A stretch of 64,000 nt of DNA from JAJDXO01 sp965207535 (GTDB taxonomy: Bacteria > Pseudomonadota > Alphaproteobacteria > Rhodospirillales > UBA2165): the NCBI GenBank assembly GCA_965207535.1, contig CBDBMR010000015.1:186001-250000 (forward strand), written 5' to 3'. The notes under the pieces are model-generated. The model had not been told where the DNA came from and did no database searches. It was given only the letters and a program-made list of their open reading frames with translations. A program made the position numbers and the translations under genes. Shown here piece after piece: positions 8,288 through 16,185 of the stretch. How positions within the stretch are numbered: the first letter of the stretch is position 1; each line of letters opens with the position of its first letter.

Positions 8288-9111
8288 GCGGGCTTTCCCG
8301 TCCACGCCCTTGGGCCGCGACGCTGGAATCCACGGGGGCTTGGCTCCTCGCGCTCCTCTGGATGTTGCCGCTTTTGTACGCGTTCTGGAGCGCCTTTCAT
8401 CCACCGGAGTTCTCCACACGCTTCGAATTATTCGCGCCGCTCACCCTGGAGAATTTTGAGGTGGCTTGGAGCAGAGCGCCCTTCGCACGTTATTTTCTCA
8501 ACACCTTCATCCTGGTGACGATGATCCTGATCGCGCAATTCATCCTTTGCACGCTTGCCGCTTTCGCGTTTGCCCGTTTCGATTTCCCGGGAAAATCCAT
8601 CGCGTTCGTGTTTGTTCTGCTGCAGCTGATGATCATGCCCGAAGTTCTGATCGTCGAGAATTACGTCACCATGAGCAAATTGGGCGCAGTCGACACGATT
8701 GCCGGTATCGGGCTTCCCTACATGGCCAGCGCTTTCGGTATTTTCCTCCTTCGCCAGACATTCAAGACGATTCCCAAGGAACTCGAGGAAGCAGCCAGGG
8801 TCGAGGGGTGTTCCATGCTCGGTATTCTTTGGAGGGTCTATGTACCCTTGGCCAAACCGACCTACGTCGCTTACGGCCTAGTCTCCGTCAGCCACCATTG
8901 GAACAACTTCCTTTGGCCGTTGATCATCACCAACTCCGTCGAAACGCGGCCGCTGACCGTTGGCCTGGCGATCTTCGGTGCGCCGGAGTCCGGTGTCGAT
9001 TGGTCGATTATCACGGCCGGAACCTTGCTTGCGGTTGCGCCGTTGCTGATCGCGTTCCTCTTGTTCCAACGGCAGTTCGTTCAGTCGTTTATGCACGCGG
9101 GCATCAAGTGA
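8284..9111 (+). CDS. ABC importer permease, UgpE/MalG type
   Basis: 275-residue second permease of the CUT1 importer. It has hydrophobic helices throughout and the EAA loop ELEEAARVEGCSMLGILWRVYVP in the C-terminal half. The ATG overlaps the upstream permease stop, and its own TGA shares one base with the ATG of glpD (TGATG at 9109-9113). This tight coupling ties dehydrogenase synthesis to importer synthesis. Confidence 0.92.
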   Translation: MSGLSRPRPWAATLESTGAWLLALLWMLPLLYAFWSAFHPPEFSTRFELFAPLTLENFEVAWSRAPFARYFLNTFILVTMILIAQFILCTLAAFAFARFDFPGKSIAFVFVLLQLMIMPEVLIVENYVTMSKLGAVDTIAGIGLPYMASAFGIFLLRQTFKTIPKELEEAARVEGCSMLGILWRVYVPLAKPTYVAYGLVSVSHHWNNFLWPLIITNSVETRPLTVGLAIFGAPESGVDWSIITAGTLLAVAPLLIAFLLFQRQFVQSFMHAGIK

Positions 9112-10664
9112 TGCCGGAGTATTTCGACACGGACATTCTCGTCATTGGCGGCGGGATTAACGGCGTTGGGATCGCGCGCGACGCCGCAGGCCGGGGCTTC
9201 AGGGTTACGCTTTGTGAGCAGAACGACTTGGCGAGCGGAACATCGTCCGCAAGTACGAAGCTGGTCCACGGCGGCCTTCGTTACCTGGAACATTATGCGT
9301 TCAAGCTGGTTCGCGCCGCCCTGAGCGAGCGCGAGGTCTTGATGACCGCCGCGCCCCACATCATTACGCCGCTGCGTTTCATTCTTCCGCACAGCCCGGG
9401 AGGGCGGCCCGGATGGCTGATCCGCCTGGGATTGTTCCTGTATGACCATCTCGGGACACGGGAAAAATTGCCGGGATCGGGAAACTTGACTCTGACAAAT
9501 TCAGATCTTGGCGCGGTATTGAACCCGGGACTGAAAACGGCCTCCTATTACTCGGACTGCTGGGTGGACGATAGCCGTCTGGTTGTCTTGAACGCACGGG
9601 ACGCGGCGTCTCGCGGTGCGAAAATCCTAACCCGAACGGCGTGTGCCGCTGCATCCGCGCGCGATGACGGAAATGGCTGGGACATCCGGCTTCGGAACAC
9701 GGCCACCGGCGCAGAGAGCGTGTTGCGCGCAAGGATCGTCGTTAACGCCGCGGGACCTTGGGCCGAGGGATGTTTATCCAATGTTATCGGCGAGGCGCGG
9801 GTTACGCCCATGCGCTTGGTTAAAGGAAGCCACATCGTCGTCCCGAAGATGTTCGAACATGACAGCGCCTACATCTTCCAAAACCCGGATAAGCGGATCG
9901 TGTTCGCGATTCCATATGAGGGCGACTACACGATGATCGGAACGACGGACGAAGACTTCACGGGGGATCTCGGCAATGTTTCGCCGTCCCGGGAAGAAAT
10001 TGACTACCTATGTGCGACGTCGAATCGTTTCTTTAAGCGCCAGATTACCAGTGAGGATATCGTTTGGCGGTTTGCCGGCGTTCGTCCGCTGTTGGCTGAC
10101 GGCGCCGGAAGCGCAAAGGAAGCAACCCGTGGCTATCGTCTGGATATTCAGAACATTGCGGGAAACTCCGTTCTGATGTCCGTCCTTGGCGGGAAAATTA
10201 CCACGTACCGCAAACTTGCCGAGCAAGCGGTGGATCAATTGGTGCGGATTTGCGGCCGAAACGAGGAGCCCTGGACGGCGAGAGTGCCATTGCCCGGGGG
10301 CGATATTCCGTCCGGCGATCTCAAGGCGTTTATACATAAGAAGAAGCGCGCCTATGATTGGCTTCCAGGCCGTGTCGTAGAGCGTTACGCGCGATCATAT
10401 GGAAGCGAAATCGATAAACTGGTCGGGCCGGCCGAGAGCTTGGACGATATGGGGATGGATTTTGGCGGGGGACTATACGAGCGCGAAGTTCAATACCTGA
10501 TCGATGTCGAATGGGCCGCCAAGGCGGAGGATGTTCTTTGGCGACGCACCAAGTTGGGCGTCGCCGGCGGAGAGGCGATACACGAAAAACTGAGTGTCTG
10601 GTTCAATGCAGGCGCCGATGACGAAGCCTTGAATACGCAGGAAGAATGTGATGAAGCCGTTTGA
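9111..10664 (+). CDS. glpD: Aerobic glycerol-3-phosphate dehydrogenase (GlpD-like)
   Basis: FAD-dependent, membrane-associated enzyme oxidising sn-glycerol-3-phosphate to dihydroxyacetone phosphate with electron delivery to quinone. The 517-residue product has the N-terminal dinucleotide fold VIGGGINGVGIARDAAGRG (~residues 10-28) and the GlpD motif KLVHGGLRYLEHY. The C-terminal GlpD cap domain is also present. The start is the ATG that overlaps the permease stop; the frame stays open far upstream inside the permease gene, but that part is not coding. Location inside a Ugp-like operon under a DeoR-type repressor suggests it handles the imported compound or its hydrolysis product. Confidence 0.93.
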   Translation: MPEYFDTDILVIGGGINGVGIARDAAGRGFRVTLCEQNDLASGTSSASTKLVHGGLRYLEHYAFKLVRAALSEREVLMTAAPHIITPLRFILPHSPGGRPGWLIRLGLFLYDHLGTREKLPGSGNLTLTNSDLGAVLNPGLKTASYYSDCWVDDSRLVVLNARDAASRGAKILTRTACAAASARDDGNGWDIRLRNTATGAESVLRARIVVNAAGPWAEGCLSNVIGEARVTPMRLVKGSHIVVPKMFEHDSAYIFQNPDKRIVFAIPYEGDYTMIGTTDEDFTGDLGNVSPSREEIDYLCATSNRFFKRQITSEDIVWRFAGVRPLLADGAGSAKEATRGYRLDIQNIAGNSVLMSVLGGKITTYRKLAEQAVDQLVRICGRNEEPWTARVPLPGGDIPSGDLKAFIHKKKRAYDWLPGRVVERYARSYGSEIDKLVGPAESLDDMGMDFGGGLYEREVQYLIDVEWAAKAEDVLWRRTKLGVAGGEAIHEKLSVWFNAGADDEALNTQEECDEAV

Positions 10665-11478
10665 ATCGTGCCCTGTAGATACGCTCCGGCAAGTTAAAGG
10701 CGTTTTCACCGATATCGACGACACGCTGACCACCAACGGCCGCATGCCCGCCGAAGCGTACACAGCCATGGAGAGCCTTCAAAAGAGCGGTATCGTTGTC
10801 GTTCCGATCACCGGCCGTCCCGCCGGCTGGTGTGACGCCATTGCCCGGATCTGGCCGGTTGATGGCGTGGTTGGAGAGAATGGCGCCTTCTACTTTCGCT
10901 ACGATCGCGAAAACCGGCGGATGGTCCGGCATTTTGCCGATACCGACGAAACCCGAGAGCGGAACAGAGAGAAATTAAAGGCGGTCGCCTCCCAGATTCT
11001 CGCGGAAGTCTCCGGCGCGAGCATTTCCGCCGATCAGGCCTATCGGGAGACGGATCTCGCCATTGATTTTTGCGAGGATGTTCCGCGGCTATCCGATGAA
11101 AGCGTGAACAAGATTGTCGAGATCATGCAGCGAGCGGGTGTTACCGCGAAAGTCAGCTCAATTCATGTCAATGGATGGTTCGGGGAGTATGACAAGCTAA
11201 CCATGACCAGAATATTCGTGCGCGACTGCCTTGGTATCGATTTGGACTCCGAAGAGACCGCATTCGCGTTTACGGGCGATTCACCGAATGACGGGCCGAT
11301 GTTCGTGTACTTTTCGAACTCCGTCGGCGTGGCCAATGTGAAGGACTTCGGCGATAGGCTCTCAACGCCGCCCATGTACGTGACCAAGAATCGTGGAGGT
11401 GAAGGATTCTCGGAGGTCGCGAACGCTCTGCTCGCGGCGGCCGGCCAATCTTCGAAGGCGTCATGGTCAAAGTCCTAA
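10651..11478 (+). CDS. HAD-superfamily (IIB, SPP/MPGP-like) phosphatase
   Basis: 275-residue cytoplasmic phosphatase of the HAD superfamily. Motif I is DIDDT (catalytic aspartates 21 and 23 when counted from this ATG), motif II is VPITGRP and motif IV is GDSPNDGPM. The large inserted cap is of type C2B, as in sucrose-phosphate and mannosyl-3-phosphoglycerate phosphatases. The start at ATG 10651 has AGGAAG 6 bases upstream. The gene overlaps glpD by 14 bases and the next gene by 16, so it is an integral operon member. A likely role is removing phosphate from a sugar or polyol phosphate released in this pathway; the exact substrate is unknown. Confidence 0.82.
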   Translation: MKPFESCPVDTLRQVKGVFTDIDDTLTTNGRMPAEAYTAMESLQKSGIVVVPITGRPAGWCDAIARIWPVDGVVGENGAFYFRYDRENRRMVRHFADTDETRERNREKLKAVASQILAEVSGASISADQAYRETDLAIDFCEDVPRLSDESVNKIVEIMQRAGVTAKVSSIHVNGWFGEYDKLTMTRIFVRDCLGIDLDSEETAFAFTGDSPNDGPMFVYFSNSVGVANVKDFGDRLSTPPMYVTKNRGGEGFSEVANALLAAAGQSSKASWSKS

Positions 11479-12314
11479 GCTGGAATATTCAGTGCGGACG
11501 AGGGCTGGATGATCGCGTCGATCTCCCGCGTATCGCCGGTGTTATTCGCCAGATGGCCGATTTCGACGTCATCTGCCTTCAGGAAGTCTGCCGCTTCGAT
11601 GACACGTTGACGGGCGGCGATGACGATCAGGTTGAAACCCTTGCCCGCCTGTTTGACGATTACAAGGCATACTTTGGCGCGGCGATCGATCGGCTGAATG
11701 TGGATGGCGGGAAGCGCCGTCAGTTTGGAAACATGATCCTGAGCCGCTTACCTGTTCTCCAAGTCTTCAGGCACCAGCTTCCGCAACCTGCTCCGGAAAA
11801 ACCGTGCAAACACATGCCGCGCCAAGCCCTTGAAGTTGTCATCGCCGCTGGCGGTGAGCCACTGAGGATAACGACAACCCATTTGGAATATCATTCGGAG
11901 GCGCAAAGGATGGCTCAAGCGAGCATGCTGAGCCGGATTCAGTCCGACGTCACCGACAATGCAAACTATGCCGATCATGCGCCTCGGGATGGACCCTATG
12001 CCGCCGTCCCGCGTCCGATCTCCGGCATCCTGTGCGGAGATTTGAATTCGGCGCCGCATGACCCGGTTTACAAATCCATTGACCCCGGCGGTAGATCTGC
12101 CGACGGCTATATGGATGCGTGGCCTCTCGCGCACGGAAATATGCCGCATGCGCCCACGTGCGGTCTGTTCGATCATCAGCAATGGCCGGAAGGCCCTCAT
12201 TGCCGGGACTTTTTCTTCGTATCGGGCGGACTGGCGCGGCGCCAAGTCGAGGTATCCGTCCAATCCGATACGGACGCGTCCGACCATCAGCCGGTCATGT
12301 TGACCGTGCTATGA
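11463..12314 (+). CDS. Endonuclease/exonuclease/phosphatase (EEP) family hydrolase
   Basis: 283-residue metal-dependent phosphoesterase of the EEP (DNase I-like) fold. Motifs: SWNIQCGRG (~6-14), the metal-ligand glutamate in CLQEV (~38-42), GDLNSAP (~188-194) and the catalytic histidine pair region SDHQP near the C-terminus. There is no signal peptide, so it acts in the cytoplasm. It is the last gene of the importer/GlpD operon. The context favours a phosphodiesterase that splits an imported glycerophosphodiester rather than a nuclease. This is inference, since the fold covers nucleases, sphingomyelinases and inositol phosphatases. Confidence 0.82.
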   Translation: MVKVLSWNIQCGRGLDDRVDLPRIAGVIRQMADFDVICLQEVCRFDDTLTGGDDDQVETLARLFDDYKAYFGAAIDRLNVDGGKRRQFGNMILSRLPVLQVFRHQLPQPAPEKPCKHMPRQALEVVIAAGGEPLRITTTHLEYHSEAQRMAQASMLSRIQSDVTDNANYADHAPRDGPYAAVPRPISGILCGDLNSAPHDPVYKSIDPGGRSADGYMDAWPLAHGNMPHAPTCGLFDHQQWPEGPHCRDFFFVSGGLARRQVEVSVQSDTDASDHQPVMLTVL

Positions 12315-12376
12315 TTCGATCCTGCCGACAGGTGCCGGACACGGCGGAAGTGAGCTATACAAATGAAGAGTAAGGG

Positions 12377-12600
12377 GTGTCTGGAACCGCGTTCCTGATC
12401 AATCTTGTCGGCGCTGTTGCACTTCTCCTTTGGGGTATGAGGATGGTCAGTACCGGCCTATCCCGTTCCTGATTACGGATACGGAAGGCGATTGGCCAGA
12501 GCGTCCCAAATACGCTCAAGGCGTTCCTGATTGGTGTCGGCGTCACGGGGCTTCTTCAAAGCAGTCCGGCCAAACGCTATGTCCTGGCGAAATCCTCGAA
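12377..12600 (+). pseudogene. Na+/phosphate cotransporter (NptA/YjbB-type) N-terminal remnant
   Basis: Reading from GTG 12377, the frame gives FLINLVGAVALLLWGMRMV, which fits the first helix of PNaS-family Na/Pi cotransporters. It is then interrupted by a TGA at 12470-12472. The same frame resumes recognisably with KAFLIGVGVTGLLQSS, the family's conserved QSS segment, before similarity is lost near 12600. The protein is normally over 500 residues, so this is a decayed fragment. Its position after a phosphate-releasing operon may not be accidental. Confidence 0.65.
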
Positions 12601-12737
12601 CGGGCGGCGGCAGCCCTTGGATTCAGCGGTGGCGCGGCCGCGGGAGCGCTCGGTTTCTCTGTCACCGCCGGCGGCGGGGTTGTGGTATCAGGCACCGGGT
12701 CCTCGATCGAAACAGTGCGCGCGGTGGGGCGACAGGC

Positions 12738-12992
12738 TTAGTGAATTTGACCGAGATGTTTAGCGCGGGACGGCCCGGAACCAGCGACCGATGCCAGACG
12801 CTGGATCGTTTCGATGTCCGGATGACCGTTGTACACGTTATAGGCAATCTGATTGATCCAGTACGTTCGGTCGCCAACCTCCCCGTCAGGAATAAACGGC
12901 AGCCATTGGCCGAGTTTCGGTCCTAGCGCACGAAACACTTCTTCCGACGTATCGAATGGACAACTGCCAACCAGATACAGGTCTCCTGCCAT
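12738..12992 (-). pseudogene. N-terminal fragment of a URO-D/MetE-like protein
   Basis: 84-residue frame starting at ATG 12992. Its opening LVGSCPFDTSEEVFRALGP and the segment IPDGEVGDRTYWI resemble the start of uncharacterised proteins related to the uroporphyrinogen-decarboxylase/cobalamin-independent methionine synthase fold, which are normally over 300 residues. Coding sense stops abruptly where it meets the cotransporter remnant arriving from the other side. The two truncated genes probably mark an old deletion or insertion junction. The family assignment is from memory of the motif and is moderate. Confidence 0.5.
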
Positions 12993-13133
12993 ACCAATCC
13001 TCCCGCGTAGCGTTGTTGCAGACCATAGGGATGTCGAAACTCCCCGTCACCTGATCAGTGCACCATGTCGTCTGATCGCGAACCGTATTTTCCGATACTC
13101 GAAATTGTATCGCGGTACTTCCATAACTTCTTG

Positions 13134-13299
<166 letters not shown>

Positions 13300-13550
13300 G
13301 TCATCAATTCAGGCGTTTGTCGATACGGCTCGCCCGCAAATCCGATTACCTTGGATCAAATTCCGGGATCAACCATCGATGCAGCTTAAAATTTTTGTTG
13401 GGTAAACTTAATCGATGAGAGCTTTTTATCATTTGCGTCGCGACTACCGGTCTTTGGATACAAGCAAACAATCGCGCGATTAACTGACGATGTCTTCTCC
13501 TGACCCTAAGCGGACTCTAGGAACAACTAGGCTACTTTTAGGCCTTCTGA
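13300..13550. other. AT-richer spacer inside the tRNA-bracketed island
   Basis: No gene is recognised here. The stretch is AT-richer than the neighbouring core genes. It includes a partial echo of the repeat end (TTGTCGATACGG near 13318) and several CTAG/CTAAG-containing short motifs around 13505-13542 just upstream of the hydrolase promoter. Confidence 0.5.
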
Positions 13551-13578
13551 TTGACAGCCCCCAAACCTCTCCTAGTAT
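13551..13578 (+). promoter_or_regulatory. Sigma70-type promoter of the alpha/beta hydrolase
   Basis: TTGACA (13551-13556), 16-base spacer, TAGTAT (13573-13578). Transcription would start near 13585, leaving a 5' untranslated region of about 155 bases before the hydrolase ATG, so the gene can be expressed on its own. Confidence 0.55.
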
Positions 13579-13740
13579 TGCTCCACAATCGCGATCTTCG
13601 GGAGACTTATGACCTTGAATTCCCGTGCCCGTCTCCTGCGATGTTGAGTTTCGCCGCAAACCGCAAGAATCCCTCGATTGGATATGGGCATAGAAGGTGG
13701 CAATTAGTATCATTTTTTTTATTGGGAAATGGGGTTCAGA

Positions 13741-14622
13741 ATGAACGAGGCGAGCCGCGGTACACCGGCCTTTAGCGTCTGGGATGAACTCAAAGGGGTC
13801 GAGTTCGAGCAGGGATATTTGGATGCCGGAGGAATAAGGACCAGATACCTAGCGACGGGATCCTCGGACCAGCCGTTGCTACTCATGCTGCATGGCATCG
13901 GCGGGCACGCGGAAACCTACCTTCGAAATTTGGCCCCCCACGGCGAGCATTTCAGGACGGTCTCAATCGACATGGTCGGCCACGGTTGGACCGATAAACC
14001 CGATGTCGATTATGAGATGCCTGTGTATGCGGATCATATTTTGAAAGTGCTGAACTCGCTTGGTGCTGAAAGGGCGCATATCAGTGGCGAGTCACTGGGC
14101 GGCTGGGTTGCAACCCATATGGCGGTTCACCATCCTGAGGCGGTCGACCGACTGGTCCTGAACACGGCTGGCGGCTGGACCGCTCACCCGGAGGTGATGA
14201 GCCGGCTGAAACAACTGTCGAACCAAGCAGCGTCGGAACCGACCTGGGATTTCATCAAGGAACGCCTGGAGTGGCTCATGTACGACAAATCTATGGTGTT
14301 CGACGACCTCGTGCGAACGCGGCAAGCGATTTACGAGCAGGCCGGTTACGACGCCACGATGCGCCGCATCATGTGCCTTCAGGAGATGGAAATCCGCCAA
14401 CGCAATATGTTCAGCGAAGAGCAATATAATTCGATATCTGCTCCCACGTTGGTGATCTGGACGTCTCACGATCCGACCGCCACGCCGGAGGAAGGCAAAC
14501 AAATCTCGGACATGATCCCCAACGCAAAGTACGTGGTGTTGAACGAGTGCGGCCACTGGCCCCAATATGAGGATGCGGAAACATTCAACCGCGTCCATCT
14601 GGAATTTCTGCTGGGAGACTAG
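13741..14622 (+). CDS. Alpha/beta-fold hydrolase (MhpC/EphA-like)
   Basis: About 293 residues (297 if the in-frame ATG 13729 is used). The order of an alpha/beta hydrolase is intact: oxyanion-loop HGIGGH, nucleophile elbow SGESLGG (serine ~118), acid residue in TSHDPTATP (~244) and catalytic histidine in ECGHWPQYE (~272). The cap region is helical. Such enzymes cleave C-C bonds of ring-fission products, esters or epoxides; the sequence alone does not decide which. It is the only gene between two directly repeated tRNA-Lys segments, has its own promoter, and has no functional neighbours. It may therefore be a single-gene acquired cargo. Confidence 0.85.
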   Translation: MNEASRGTPAFSVWDELKGVEFEQGYLDAGGIRTRYLATGSSDQPLLLMLHGIGGHAETYLRNLAPHGEHFRTVSIDMVGHGWTDKPDVDYEMPVYADHILKVLNSLGAERAHISGESLGGWVATHMAVHHPEAVDRLVLNTAGGWTAHPEVMSRLKQLSNQAASEPTWDFIKERLEWLMYDKSMVFDDLVRTRQAIYEQAGYDATMRRIMCLQEMEIRQRNMFSEEQYNSISAPTLVIWTSHDPTATPEEGKQISDMIPNAKYVVLNECGHWPQYEDAETFNRVHLEFLLGD

Positions 14623-14858
14623 GAGCGGAACCTTCGCACTGAAATTGGCGGTGTCTGCTTTCTTCCGATCAAATGGGCGAACTTGGTATAGTTTGAGGTT
14701 GTGAACTAGAAAGACTTCACAATCTTCACAAGACATCGGTGTGTACGAAACTCTAGAGCCGAGGCTGTCTCAAATTGTTACCTCAGATGTTACCTCGGCA
14801 CATTTGCCCGCCCGCCACAAATCAGCGGAACCAATCCAACATATTCAAATGATTAGGA

Positions 14859-15025
<167 letters not shown>

Positions 15026-15032
15026 TGTCGCG

Positions 15033-16181
15033 TCAGTCCCCGGACGCGGCGCCGGGGCCGAGCGTGACGTCCCGGTGCACGTAGACGCACATCAAGAGCC
15101 CGAAGGAGAACAACAGCATCAGCATGGCGGTGCCGCCGTAACTGATCAGCGGGAGCGGCATGCCGACCACCGGCACCAGGCCCATCACCATCGCCACGTT
15201 GACGAAGATGTTGAGGAACAGCGCCGAGGTGACACCCATCCCCACCAGCCGGCCGAAATGGTTGCGGCAGCGGAGGCTGATGGCGAAGCCGTAGATCAGC
15301 AGCAGCAGATAAAGCCCCAAGAGCCCGAACCCGCCGACCATGCCGAACTCCTCGGCCAGCATGGTGAAGATGAAGTCGGTCTGCTTCTCGGGCAGGAAGT
15401 TCAAGTGGCTCTGGCTTCCCTGGAGAAAGCCCTTGCCGAACAGCCCGCCGGAGCCCAGCGCGATCTTGGATTGCAGAATGTGATAGCCGGCGCCCAGGGG
15501 ATCGTTTTCGGGCCGGAAGTAGGTCAGCACACGGGCCTTCTGATAGTCGAGCAGCACGAATTGCCAGACCGGATAGATAGCGGCGACGGCGGCCAGGCCG
15601 GCGGCGGTGAACAGCCAGGCGCGGACGCCGGCAAGGAAGAACAGCACCACGCCGGTGAACAACAGCAGCGCCGCGGTCCCGAAATCCGGCTGGGCCAGCA
15701 CCAGGATCACTGGGGCGGCGATCAGGAGCGCCGGGACGAACAGGTGGGTCAGCCGGCCCACATCCTCGACCCGGCTGGCATAGAAGTAGCGGGCGAGCGC
15801 CAGGACCATGGTGATCTTGGCGATCTCCGAGGGCTGGACGCTGACAAATCCGAGATCGATCCAGCGCTGGGCGCCCATGCCGACGGTGCCGACGAACTCC
15901 ACGGCGATCAGCAGCGCCAGGGACAGGCCATAGAACACATAGGCGAAGCGCAGCCACAACCGGATGTCGGTCACGGCGACCACCAGCATGACCGCCAGCC
16001 CGACCCCGAAGCGGGGCATCTGGCGGGAGGTCCAGGGATCCAGGTCGCCGCCGGCCGCCGAATACAGCATGACGAACCCGACCGATGCGGTCATCGCCAC
16101 CAGCAGCACGAACATCCAGGGAATCTGCCAGATCTTCCTGCCCAGGGTGAGTTCGGGATCGCGGCTGAAGGAAAGCGCCAT
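15033..16181 (-). CDS. rodA: Rod-shape SEDS glycosyltransferase RodA
   Basis: 382-residue polytopic membrane protein of the SEDS (RodA/FtsW/SpoVE) family, which polymerises lipid II glycan strands for cell elongation with its partner PBP2. About ten helices are visible. The family segment LNIFVNVAMVMGLVPVVGMPLPLISYGG near the C-terminus is intact. The start is placed at ATG 16181 (MALSFSRD), four bases after the mrdA stop. A longer frame to 16220 would overlap mrdA and has no support. It is the last gene of the leftward mreB-mreC-mreD-mrdA-rodA operon. Confidence 0.95.
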   Translation of the reverse strand: MALSFSRDPELTLGRKIWQIPWMFVLLVAMTASVGFVMLYSAAGGDLDPWTSRQMPRFGVGLAVMLVVAVTDIRLWLRFAYVFYGLSLALLIAVEFVGTVGMGAQRWIDLGFVSVQPSEIAKITMVLALARYFYASRVEDVGRLTHLFVPALLIAAPVILVLAQPDFGTAALLLFTGVVLFFLAGVRAWLFTAAGLAAVAAIYPVWQFVLLDYQKARVLTYFRPENDPLGAGYHILQSKIALGSGGLFGKGFLQGSQSHLNFLPEKQTDFIFTMLAEEFGMVGGFGLLGLYLLLLIYGFAISLRCRNHFGRLVGMGVTSALFLNIFVNVAMVMGLVPVVGMPLPLISYGGTAMLMLLFSFGLLMCVYVHRDVTLGPGAASGD

Positions 16182-16185
16182 TGGA

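Noticed and set aside
8466..9110. Long 5' extension of the glpD frame
   Set aside because: It lies inside the second permease gene, which is clearly real; the dinucleotide-binding fold begins right after the ATG at 9111, which overlaps the permease stop.
12430..12741. 103-codon open frame in the remnant region
   Set aside because: A different frame of the same DNA reads as the Na/Pi cotransporter remnant; this one has no family resemblance or ribosome site.
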